A DNA stretch of 64,000 nt, taken from Pontibacter sp. Tf4 (GTDB taxonomy: Bacteria > Bacteroidota > Bacteroidia > Cytophagales > Hymenobacteraceae). The position numbers and the translations under genes were made by a program. The DNA is taken from NCBI RefSeq assembly GCF_014212495.1, contig NZ_JACKZC010000005.1, positions 248,001-312,000 on the forward strand. The letters are read 5' to 3'. Shown here piece after piece: positions 7,611 through 15,043 of this stretch (position 1 is its first letter; every line of letters begins with the position of its first letter). The notes under the pieces were generated by a model. The model saw only the letters and a list, made by a program, of their open reading frames with translations. It had not been told where the DNA came from and did no database searches.

Positions 7611-8585
7611 CTACTTTGCAGGCTGCTTTTGCAGTAATCCGGCGCAGGTCCAGGCTATAGTTTCGGCTAACGGCCTGAACTCCAACCCTATGGCTTTCTG
7701 CACCTTTGAATTACTGAATAAATGATTTTTAGCGGATACCCGTGCGGTATCTTTTGTGATCAGTGGGCGTGCCCCTGTAAGCCAGCTGCGCATCCGTTCG
7801 GCCCGCCACACCAGCTCTGCCACCACCGGGTTTACCTTATAGGCAGGCGCCTTCCGGTTAAGGCACTGGGCTACCTGCGCAAAAAAGTCTTTATAGGCCA
7901 GCTGAGCAGCATTCAATATAAATCTTTCTCCTGAAATTTCCGAGAAGGTAAGCCGCAACATGGCTTCTACCACATCGCGCACATCTACAAAATTAGCTTT
8001 GCCGCCTGTATAAAAGGAGTTGTTGTTGAACACGTATTTAAACAGCCGCGTGCTGCTGCGGTTCCAGTCTGCCGGGCCCAGCACTACCGACGGGTTAACG
8101 ATCACGGCATCCAGCCCTTCCGATATGCCGCGCCACACTTCCAGCTCGCCTAAGTGCTTGGAGCTCGCATAGGCCGAATGATATTCTGCAGCATCCCATT
8201 TGGTATTCTCTGTCAGCACATCTTTACCAGCCAGGCGACCAATAGCAGCTGTAGAGCTTACATGGCATAGTTTTATAGTTCCGGCCTCGAGGCAGGCGTC
8301 TACGATATTGGCAGTTCCTTCTATATTTATCTGCTTGAGCAGTTCCTTGTCCTGTGGGTCGTAGCTCACCAGGCCGGCGCAGTGGAAAACGTAGTTCACG
8401 CCCTGCAAGGCCTGCCGCAACAGCACCACATCCAGTATGTCGCCTTCTACCCACTCTACTTTATCGGTGGCAGCTATAGTTGGTATCTGCCCGCGGTACA
8501 GCGCACGCACTGTATGTCCCTGCTCCACAAGTGCCGGTATCAGAAAACTACCGATAAGGCCGCTACCGCCTGTTACAAATATCAT
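7611..8585 (-). CDS. NAD-dependent epimerase/dehydratase family (extended SDR)
   Basis: 324 aa from ATG at 8585. The Rossmann motif TGGSGLIGSFL is at residues 5-15, VEGDILD at about 47-53 and the catalytic YASSK (Y and K of the SDR triad) near residue 139, with the upstream VSSTAAIG serine. C-terminal residues resemble dihydroflavonol-4-reductase or nucleoside-sugar epimerase-like SDRs, acting on an unknown hydroxyl/keto substrate with NAD(P). It lies 26 bp after the CpsB-like phosphatase gene on the same strand, a hint but no proof of a polysaccharide role. Confidence 0.9.
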   Translation of the reverse strand: MIFVTGGSGLIGSFLIPALVEQGHTVRALYRGQIPTIAATDKVEWVEGDILDVVLLRQALQGVNYVFHCAGLVSYDPQDKELLKQINIEGTANIVDACLEAGTIKLCHVSSTAAIGRLAGKDVLTENTKWDAAEYHSAYASSKHLGELEVWRGISEGLDAVIVNPSVVLGPADWNRSSTRLFKYVFNNNSFYTGGKANFVDVRDVVEAMLRLTFSEISGERFILNAAQLAYKDFFAQVAQCLNRKAPAYKVNPVVAELVWRAERMRSWLTGARPLITKDTARVSAKNHLFSNSKVQKAIGLEFRPLAETIAWTCAGLLQKQPAK

Positions 8586-8611
8586 GGATAGTATAGCTTA
8601 AAGGGTAGGAA

Positions 8612-9358
8612 CTATAGTTGCGGGTTAAGCAGGGGTAAGCTGAGCAGTTTGTTGATGTATCTGGTACTAAGCACGCGCTGCAACGAGCCAACATGTTTCA
8701 GACTGTGCACATCCGAGCCAACAAGATCAACCAGGCTGTTATCTACCAACTTTTCGGCCACGGCTTTGGCAGCCGGCGAATAATAACCGGTTAGCGAATT
8801 AAGATTTGGCTGCAGCAATACTCCCTGTTCGCGCAACTCCACTAAATCATCAAACTTGCCATAGAAATAACTATAGCGCTCGGGGTGGGCCAGCACCGGT
8901 TTAAAACCTTTGGAGCGCATCTTAAAAATGGCTTCGCGCAGGTTCAGGGGCTCGTTCAGGAAAGATGTTTCGAACAACAGGTACTTATCGCCGAAGGTAA
9001 GCAGTTCTTCGTTGTTGTCCAGTTTTTCCAGGAAGCCTTCGTCCAGGTAATATTCGGCGGCGCAACCCAGCTCCATTTCCATACCAGCCTCTGTAATGGC
9101 CGTTTGCAACAGTGCCAGTTTTTCGCGGATGCCTTCGGGAGTGTTCTTATAAAAATCGCTCATAATGTGGGGCGTCATGATCAGCTTGCGGTAACCCAGC
9201 AGCTGCATGGCCTGCACCAGCTCCAGCGAGCGCTCCAACGTATCGGCACCGTCGTCCAGGCCCGGCAGAATATGCGAGTGCATATCCACACCTATGGCCG
9301 CCAGCGACTCCAGTGCAGCCGTTTCCCCACCAAATAAGTTCTTAAAGAATTGCTTCAT
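8612..9358 (-). CDS. CpsB/CapC-type PHP-domain tyrosine phosphatase
   Basis: 248 aa from ATG at 9358. The PHP metal-binding signature DMHSHILPGLDDGA (residues 25-38, His27 and His29) is followed by MTPHIM, AAEYYLD, LAHPERY and VGSDVHSL, the set that binds three metals in CpsB/Wzb-like manganese-dependent phosphatases of Gram-positive capsule operons. In Bacteroidota these act on tyrosine kinases that control exopolysaccharide export. No kinase or Wzx/Wzy gene lies nearby; the only neighbour with a possible sugar link is the SDR. Promoter not resolved. Confidence 0.92.
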   Translation of the reverse strand: MKQFFKNLFGGETAALESLAAIGVDMHSHILPGLDDGADTLERSLELVQAMQLLGYRKLIMTPHIMSDFYKNTPEGIREKLALLQTAITEAGMEMELGCAAEYYLDEGFLEKLDNNEELLTFGDKYLLFETSFLNEPLNLREAIFKMRSKGFKPVLAHPERYSYFYGKFDDLVELREQGVLLQPNLNSLTGYYSPAAKAVAEKLVDNSLVDLVGSDVHSLKHVGSLQRVLSTRYINKLLSLPLLNPQL

Positions 9359-9520
9359 TTATAGTTGTTTAGCCAACCGCCCCTTCGCTCCCCGGACTAT
9401 AGTTACCAACAGGGCGTTTAGCACCTTCAAAATAACGCAAATTAAACGCGCTTTCAAAATAGCCGGATACGTTAAATACTATACTATAACCATTTAAACT
9501 TGTCTGATTTATACTTACAA

Positions 9521-9552
9521 ATTGTCCGTTTGCCGTTAAATATATAGCTTTG
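9521..9552 (+). promoter_or_regulatory. Bacteroidota-type promoter for the acyl-CoA dehydrogenase
   Basis: A TTG at 9522-9524 and TAGCTTTG at 9545-9552 fit the TTG / TAnnTTTG consensus with 20 nt between them. The start codon of the next gene is 61 bp further. Confidence 0.6.
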
Positions 9553-9613
9553 TGAACATACGGTTCTTAAAACCGTTATAAACGCGACTCACAACCCTAC
9601 ATTCAAACTATAA

Positions 9614-10753
9614 ATGGAATTAAAATATACAGAGAACCAGCGCATGATCGCCGACATGGTACGCGACTTTGGTGCCAAGCACATTAAGCCAAAGATGATG
9701 CAATGGGACGAAAGCCAGGAGTTTCCGGTGGAAGTGTTCAAGCAGCTGGGTGAACTGGGCCTGATGGGCGTATTAGTACCAACCGAGTACGGTGGCTCCG
9801 GTTTTGGGTACCTGGAGTATGTTACCGCTATTGCCGAGCTTGCTAAGATCGACGGTTCTATTGGTCTTTCGATGGCAGCGCATAACTCGCTTTGCACCGG
9901 CCACATTTTGCAATTCGGTAACGAAGAGCAGAAACAAAAATACCTGCCAAAATTAGCTACAGCCCAGTGGATTGGCGCCTGGGGCTTAACAGAGCCAAAC
10001 ACAGGTTCTGATGCCGGCAACATGCGCACCGTAGCTGTAGAAGACGGCGATTACTATGTAATTAACGGAGCCAAAAACTTTATAACACACGGCAAAACCG
10101 GTAATGTAGCTGTAGTTATAGTTCGTACCGGCGAAGTAGGCGACTCGCATGGCATGACGGCTTTTGTAATCGAAAAAGGTACGCCGGGTTTTAGCGCCGG
10201 CCGCAAAGAAGACAAACTGGGCATGCGTGCTTCTGAAACCACAGAGCTTATTTTCCAGGATTGCCGCGTGCACAAAAGCCAGATTTTAGGCAATGTAGGC
10301 GAAGGCTTTATTCAGGCTATGAAAGTACTGGATGGTGGCCGTATCTCTATTGCGGCTTTATCATTAGGCATTGCGCAGGGTGCTTTCGAGGCGGCGCTAC
10401 AATATTCTAAAGAGCGCAGCCAGTTCAACAAGCCAATTTCGTCGTTCCAGGGTATTGCCTTTAAACTTGCTGATATGGCTACTGAGATTGAAGCTGCAGC
10501 TTTGCTTACTTACCAGGCGGCCGATATGAAGAACCGCGGCCTGAACGTGAACAAAGAATCGGCGATGGCCAAACTATACGCTTCGGAAGTATCGGTGCGT
10601 GTGGCAAACGAAGGCGTGCAGATATTTGGTGGTTACGGCTTTACCAAAGATTACCCGGCCGAAAAGTATTACCGCGATGCCAAGCTTTGCACCATCGGCG
10701 AAGGCACCAGCGAGATACAGAAGCTTGTAATTTCAAGAGCTGTACTTAAATAA
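9614..10753 (+). CDS. Short-chain-type acyl-CoA dehydrogenase
   Basis: 379 aa, the normal length of the family. The FAD enzyme introduces the C2-C3 double bond into acyl-CoA in beta-oxidation or branched-chain amino-acid breakdown and passes electrons to ETF. Motifs: GLTEPNTGSDAG (about 117-128), KNFITHG, KLGMRASET, RSQFNKPISSFQGIAFKLADM and the C-terminal RDAKLCTIGEGTSEIQ with the catalytic base Glu363 in IGEGTSE, as in butyryl/isobutyryl enzymes. It stands alone with its own promoter. Chain length of the substrate cannot be told from sequence. Confidence 0.95.
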   Translation: MELKYTENQRMIADMVRDFGAKHIKPKMMQWDESQEFPVEVFKQLGELGLMGVLVPTEYGGSGFGYLEYVTAIAELAKIDGSIGLSMAAHNSLCTGHILQFGNEEQKQKYLPKLATAQWIGAWGLTEPNTGSDAGNMRTVAVEDGDYYVINGAKNFITHGKTGNVAVVIVRTGEVGDSHGMTAFVIEKGTPGFSAGRKEDKLGMRASETTELIFQDCRVHKSQILGNVGEGFIQAMKVLDGGRISIAALSLGIAQGAFEAALQYSKERSQFNKPISSFQGIAFKLADMATEIEAAALLTYQAADMKNRGLNVNKESAMAKLYASEVSVRVANEGVQIFGGYGFTKDYPAEKYYRDAKLCTIGEGTSEIQKLVISRAVLK

Positions 10754-10818
10754 AAAAGCGTTTTAAATGTCTAAACCTGAATATTTTAGGCATCGTAAAT
10801 TTTAAATTACACAAAGGG

Positions 10819-10850
10819 TTGACTTTTAACTTAGAAGTTTGTTAAATTTG
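10819..10850 (+). promoter_or_regulatory. Strong Bacteroidota promoter for rpsU
   Basis: TTGAC at 10819-10823 and TAAATTTG at 10843-10850, 21 nt apart from TTG to the -7 element. This is the best consensus match in the window and lies 34 bp before the rpsU ATG. Confidence 0.8.
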
Positions 10851-10884
10851 CATCCCTAATTCCAAGAGAAGCGAAAGAAAAAAC

Positions 10885-11079
10885 ATGATTATTGTAAACG
10901 TAAAAGATAACGAGTCTGTAGACCGTGCATTAAAGAGATTTAAGAAGAAGTTCGAAAGAACTGGTGTGTTGAAAGAGCTGAGAGCCAGAACATTCTTCGA
11001 AAAACCATCTGTTGCTAAAAGAAAGCAGAAGGAAAGAGCTAGATACAAGCAAACTCTTTTCGCGAAGGATAACTACTAA
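10885..11079 (+). CDS. rpsU: 30S ribosomal protein S21
   Basis: 64 aa, the expected size. It reads MIIVNVKDNESVDRALKRFK, then a strongly basic tail with KPSVAKRKQKERARYKQ. S21 binds the head-platform side of the 30S subunit near the anti-Shine-Dalgarno of 16S rRNA. In Bacteroidota bS21 is implicated in sequestering that sequence, which fits the weak ribosome-binding sites in this window. It leads the conserved rpsU-xerC-hpf cluster and has a strong promoter directly upstream. Confidence 0.97.
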   Translation: MIIVNVKDNESVDRALKRFKKKFERTGVLKELRARTFFEKPSVAKRKQKERARYKQTLFAKDNY

Positions 11080-11148
11080 TTCGTTTCCGAAATAATATAT
11101 TTTTCCATAAATTAGTATAGCTGCTTAACCGGGCGGCTATACTGATTT

Positions 11149-12027
11149 ATGGACCTATTTTTTAAGTACCTCCAGTACGAAAAGCGGTACAGCCCGCACA
11201 CCCTTACCTCCTACCACACCGATCTGGGGCAGTTTTCTGGTTACTTACTCCAGACCTACGAAATTACCGATCCGGCCCAGGCCGATCATACTATCATCCG
11301 TTCCTGGATACTATCGCTGGTACAGCAAAACATACAGCCACGGTCTATTAACCGCAAAATTGCATGCCTGCGTTCTTACTATAAATTCCTGTTAGGCCAG
11401 CAGCTTATTACGGCAAACCCTATGCTGCGCATTAAAGCGCCGAAGGTTTCTAAAAAACTACCTGGCTTTGTGCCCGAACAGCCCTTTAACCAATTACTCG
11501 ATCAGTTTAACTTTGAGGATAGCTTTGAAGGACAGCGGGACCGCGTGATCCTGGAATTCCTGTACGGTACCGGCATGCGTTTGTCAGAACTGATCGGTAT
11601 TGCTGATGAAGATATAGATGCGCACCAAAAAACAGTGCGGGTGCTGGGCAAAGGCAATAAGGAGCGTATTATTCCGATCAACGACTCGCTGTGGCAGAGC
11701 ATAACCACTTACCGTAGCTATAAGAAAAGCGAACTGGGCAATAACAATTCCGAAAAGCTGCTCGTTACAAATAAAGCACGCCCACTCTACCCGAAATTTA
11801 TTTACCGCGTTGTAAAAAAGTACATCAGCTTGATAACGACGTCAGAACATAACAGCCCGCACGTGCTGCGGCATTCGTTTGCTACGCACCTGCTTAACAA
11901 AGGCGCCGACCTGAACGCAATAAAAGATCTGTTGGGCCATGCCAGCCTGGCCGCCACACAGGTTTACACCCATAACTCTATTGAGAAGCTTAAATCGATT
12001 TTCGAGAAAGCTCATCCAAAAGCATAA
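11149..12027 (+). CDS. xerC: Tyrosine recombinase of the XerC/XerD family
   Basis: 292 aa. The N-terminal SAM-like core-binding domain spans about 1-100 and the catalytic domain about 105-285. All catalytic residues are visible: Arg144 (TGMRLSEL), Lys168 (GKGNKER), His238 and Arg241 (HVLRHSFATHLL), His264 (LGHASLAATQVYTH) and nucleophile Tyr273. Its place between rpsU and hpf is the typical chromosomal one in this phylum, so it is more likely the housekeeping dimer-resolution recombinase than an element integrase. Whether it is the XerC or XerD partner cannot be decided here. Confidence 0.92.
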   Translation: MDLFFKYLQYEKRYSPHTLTSYHTDLGQFSGYLLQTYEITDPAQADHTIIRSWILSLVQQNIQPRSINRKIACLRSYYKFLLGQQLITANPMLRIKAPKVSKKLPGFVPEQPFNQLLDQFNFEDSFEGQRDRVILEFLYGTGMRLSELIGIADEDIDAHQKTVRVLGKGNKERIIPINDSLWQSITTYRSYKKSELGNNNSEKLLVTNKARPLYPKFIYRVVKKYISLITTSEHNSPHVLRHSFATHLLNKGADLNAIKDLLGHASLAATQVYTHNSIEKLKSIFEKAHPKA

Positions 12028-12051
12028 GTTAAACCAATAAATTTTACCACT

Positions 12052-12351
12052 ATGAAGCTACAGATGCATTCCATCCACTTCGAGGCTGACAAGCAGCTTA
12101 CCGATTTCATCCAGCAGAAAGTAGATAAGCTCGAAACCTTTTACGACAGAGTCGTGGAGGGCGAAGTATTCATAAAGCACAACAACAGCGACGGCATAAA
12201 TACCAAGACCGTTGAGATAAAACTGTTTGTACCGGGCGCCACCCTTTACTCAGAAGAAAATGCCCCTTCTTTTGAAGCAGCCGCTGATGCAGCTGTAGAA
12301 GCCATGCGCCGTCAACTTAAAAAATTCAAAGAAAAGCAGATGGCACACTAA
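12052..12351 (+). CDS. hpf: Ribosome hibernation promoting factor, short form
   Basis: 99 aa with the HPF/YfiA fold: MHSIHFEADKQLTDFIQQKV, then FYDRVVEGEVF and a basic C-terminal helix MRRQLKKFKEKQ. It binds the 30S decoding region in stationary phase and favours inactive ribosomes. It lacks the long C-terminal dimerisation domain, so it is the short type. It begins 24 bp after xerC and shares its operon. A strong hairpin follows at 12430-12483. Confidence 0.92.
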   Translation: MKLQMHSIHFEADKQLTDFIQQKVDKLETFYDRVVEGEVFIKHNNSDGINTKTVEIKLFVPGATLYSEENAPSFEAAADAAVEAMRRQLKKFKEKQMAH

Positions 12352-12429
12352 GGAATGCGGAGCATTCCAATTATGAATTAGAAATTAAAAATTATAAATG
12401 TCTCCTAATGTGATAAACTATAGCGAGAC

Positions 12430-12483
12430 AACTATAAAACAAAATGGCCTGCTATAGTTAGCAGGCCATTTTGTTTTATAGTT
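12430..12483. terminator. Bidirectional terminator between hpf and metK
   Basis: Perfect 25-bp inverted repeat (12430-12454 with 12459-12483) around a TAGT loop. The stem core is ATGGCCTGCTA, its flanks are A/T runs on both strands, and the outer ends read AACTATA and TATAGTT, the genome-wide word. Confidence 0.88.
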
Positions 12484-12526
12484 TAAGAGTCTATTGTCTT
12501 ACGTCAAACATCTATAGTCTAACTTA

Positions 12527-13831
12527 CTATAGACCGAACTCTTGCTTGATCTTATCCACGTAGTCCAGTTTTTCCCAGGTAAAGGTTTCGTATTCTTTGG
12601 TCTCTTTATGACCATTTACAGAAATCTCTACCTTCTTGCTGCCTGGTGTTCTGCCCATGTGGCCGTAAGCAGCTGTTTCTGAGAAGATCGGGTTCTGCAG
12701 ACCAAAACGCTGCACGATAGCGTAAGGACGCATATCAAACAGCTTGTTTACTTTTTCTGCAATCTCCCCGTCGCTCATCGTGTTGCCATTGGCATCTTTT
12801 ACATTAGTTGAGCCATAGGTGGTAACATACAGGCCAACCGGCTTGGCAACACCAATGGCGTAAGCTACCTGCACCAATGCCTGATCTGCTACACCGGCAG
12901 CTACCAGGTTTTTGGCAATGTGGCGCGCCGCATAAGCTGCCGAACGGTCCACTTTAGAAGAGTCTTTGCCAGAGAAAGCGCCACCACCGTGTGCACCTTT
13001 ACCGCCATACGTATCCACAATAATCTTACGTCCAGTCAGGCCAGTGTCACCGTGCGGTCCACCGATCACAAATTTACCAGTCGGGTTTATGTGGTAGGTA
13101 ATATCAGAATTGAACAGCTTCTGGATGCGCTCCGGCAGTTGCTTCAGTACACGCGGCATCAGGATCGTATCAACATCTTCTTTGATCTTGGCTACCATCT
13201 GCTGCTCGGCCTTATCTTTCGCATCAGCTGTGTTGCTTTCAGGGTGTACAAATTCGTCGTGCTGCGTTGAAATAACGATGGTATCAATTTTCTCCGGCAC
13301 GTGGTTGTCGCTGTAGCGGATGGTTACCTGCGATTTTGCATCGGGGCGCAGGTAGGTCATTTCCTTGCCTTCTTTACGGATAGCTGCCAGCTCTTCCAGC
13401 AACAGGTGCGAAATGCTCAGCGCCAACGGCATGTAGTTGTCGGTCTCGTTTGTAGCGTAACCAAACATCATACCCTGGTCACCTGCGCCTTGGTCTTCCG
13501 GGTTAGCGCGCTCCACACCCTGGTTAATATCTGCAGACTGCTCATGTATGGCCGAAATAACGCCGCACGCATCCGCATCAAACATATATTCAGACTTGGT
13601 GTAGCCGATACGCTTGATTACATCACGGGCTACTTTCTGTACATCTACGTAGGCTTCGGATTTTACTTCGCCGCTCAGCACTACAAGGCCGGTAGTTACC
13701 AGCGTTTCGCAGGCAACTTTGGATTGCGGGTCCTGCTTTAAGAATTCATCTAAAAGTGCATCGGATATCTGATCCGCCACTTTATCAGGGTGTCCTTCTG
13801 ACACTGACTCAGAAGTGAATAAATATGGCAT
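12527..13831 (-). CDS. metK: S-adenosylmethionine synthetase
   Basis: 434 aa. It makes AdoMet from methionine and ATP. The family motifs are all present: [20 protein letters not shown] at the start, the hexapeptide [12 protein letters not shown] near residue 113, [12 protein letters not shown] and the [19 protein letters not shown] loop. It is a monocistronic minus-strand gene between hpf and a PAP2 gene. No SAM riboswitch could be recognised in the 298 bp upstream; a TAGCTTTG -7-like word sits at 13886-13893 on the minus strand. The coding part is almost free of the CTATAGTT word. Confidence 0.97.
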   Translation of the reverse strand: MPYLFTSESVSEGHPDKVADQISDALLDEFLKQDPQSKVACETLVTTGLVVLSGEVKSEAYVDVQKVARDVIKRIGYTKSEYMFDADACGVISAIHEQSADINQGVERANPEDQGAGDQGMMFGYATNETDNYMPLALSISHLLLEELAAIRKEGKEMTYLRPDAKSQVTIRYSDNHVPEKIDTIVISTQHDEFVHPESNTADAKDKAEQQMVAKIKEDVDTILMPRVLKQLPERIQKLFNSDITYHINPTGKFVIGGPHGDTGLTGRKIIVDTYGGKGAHGGGAFSGKDSSKVDRSAAYAARHIAKNLVAAGVADQALVQVAYAIGVAKPVGLYVTTYGSTNVKDANGNTMSDGEIAEKVNKLFDMRPYAIVQRFGLQNPIFSETAAYGHMGRTPGSKKVEISVNGHKETKEYETFTWEKLDYVDKIKQEFGL

Positions 13832-14130
13832 CGTTTATAAGTTTATGTCGATTGAAACTAAAGCCTTTCGGGCAATTTGTGGTTGCAAAGCTAAAACAAA
13901 TCCGGCACACTTAAAATTATCGGGGATTTAACCTTGGCGTAGCAGGCACTACTATGGGCGCAATACGGGGTTAGTCTATAGTTAGTTATAGTTTGCGGCT
14001 AATAATAATGCGTTATTTTACCAGCCCTGCGCGCTAACCATCAAAGCCTGTCCTGCTATAGTACAAAACTTTTTATATAAGGCCGCGTTTCAAAAGCGTA
14101 ACATATATACATATAACGAACTTTAATTAC
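13832..14130. other. Intergenic region between divergent metK and PAP2 genes
   Basis: About 300 bp with no credible ORF. The metK side carries TAGCTTTG (minus strand, 13886-13893), a promoter-like word without a clear -33 partner. Copies of the TATAGTT word occur around 13977-13992. The PAP2 side is A+T-rich from about 14060. No RNA gene was recognised. Confidence 0.5.
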
Positions 14131-14952
14131 ATGAAAAATATACTATCATTCTTACTTATCTTCACCTTTATGGCCGGCCCGGCCTGGGCGCAGGACGATG
14201 AATCGCCGTATAGAACAAGGTTTTCCGTTGACGCACCTGTTATAGTTGCAGGTATGGGCCTGAGCGCCTACGGTCTGAAACTGATGCAGGACAAACCAGG
14301 CTTTACCGAAGAAGAGGTGTTGAACCTGAGCAAAAATGATGTGAACGGGTTCGACCGTTTTGGTGCCGGCAACTATAACCTGGATGCTAAAAAGATAAGC
14401 GATTTTCCGTTCTATGGCTCGTTTGCTATGCCGCTTGTAATGCTACTGAACGATAACGTACGCAGTAAAACCGGACAGGTGCTGGTGCTTTATGTTGAAA
14501 CCATGGCCATTACCGGAGCACTTTTCACTATGACGAATGGTAACGTAGAGCGTGCACGCCCATTGGTGTATAACCGCAGCGTTCCATTAGATGACAGAAT
14601 GGAAGCAAATGCCCAGAACTCCTTTTTTGCTGGCCATACTGCCGCCACTGCAGCCGCTACTTTTTTTGCCGCCAAGGTTTTTCACGATTTTAACCCCGAC
14701 TCTCCTGCCCGTCCTTATGTTTGGGCTGCAGCAGCTGTGGTGCCTGCAACAGTAGGCTACCTGCGCCTGGAAGCGGGCAAACACTTCCTGAGCGATAACC
14801 TGATCGGTTACACTGTTGGGGCGGCTACAGGTATCCTTATTCCGCAATTACATAAAAAGTCGAACAACACAGGCCTTTCTGTTACCCCGGCTATTATTCC
14901 AACATTTAACGGAATGGCATCGCAGGGGGCTGCCGTAAGCTATACTTTTTAA
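14131..14952 (+). CDS. PAP2-superfamily phosphatase, secreted
   Basis: 273 aa with a cleavable signal peptide (MKNILSFLLIFTFMAGPAWAQ). The three PAP2 phosphatase motifs are visible: ERARPLVYN with Arg143, FFAGHTAAT with His169 and R-x5-H-x3-D at Arg212, His218 and Asp222 (LRLEAGKHFLSD). These make the vanadium-haloperoxidase-like phosphatase site. Substrates in the family include phosphatidic acid, undecaprenyl pyrophosphate and lipid A phosphates; the periplasmic location fits lipid or glycolipid dephosphorylation. It ends at a very long bidirectional terminator. Confidence 0.88.
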   Translation: MKNILSFLLIFTFMAGPAWAQDDESPYRTRFSVDAPVIVAGMGLSAYGLKLMQDKPGFTEEEVLNLSKNDVNGFDRFGAGNYNLDAKKISDFPFYGSFAMPLVMLLNDNVRSKTGQVLVLYVETMAITGALFTMTNGNVERARPLVYNRSVPLDDRMEANAQNSFFAGHTAATAAATFFAAKVFHDFNPDSPARPYVWAAAAVVPATVGYLRLEAGKHFLSDNLIGYTVGAATGILIPQLHKKSNNTGLSVTPAIIPTFNGMASQGAAVSYTF

Positions 14953-14966
14953 ACTATAGTTTGCCC

Positions 14967-15038
14967 AACTATAGCCTGTTAAAAGCAAAAAGCACGGTAA
15001 CTGTTTACCGTGCTTTTTGCTTTTAACAGGCTATAGTT
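14967..15038. terminator. Very long perfect bidirectional terminator
   Basis: Arms 14967-15000 and 15005-15038 form a perfect 34-bp stem with a CTGT loop between convergent genes. The inner core is AAAGCACGGTAA; A and T runs flank it on both strands. The outermost bases are AACTATAG / CTATAGTT, so the widespread word forms the base of the hairpin. Confidence 0.92.
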
Positions 15039-15043
15039 ATTCT

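Noticed and set aside
8885-9337. A 150-codon plus-strand frame antisense to the CpsB-like gene
   Set aside because: The minus-strand gene has all PHP motifs; the plus frame is Gln/His/Phe-rich and lacks any domain.
11149-12027. The tyrosine recombinase as integrase of a mobile element or integron
   Set aside because: Its place between rpsU and hpf is the usual housekeeping Xer position, and there are no attachment sites, cassettes or phage genes around it.
12352-12429. tRNA genes after hpf, as found in many Bacteroidota
   Set aside because: No cloverleaf-like sequence or TTCAA/GGTTC-type T-loop could be seen before the terminator.
13832-14130. SAM riboswitch upstream of metK
   Set aside because: I could not find the paired elements of any known SAM riboswitch class; only a promoter-like word is visible.
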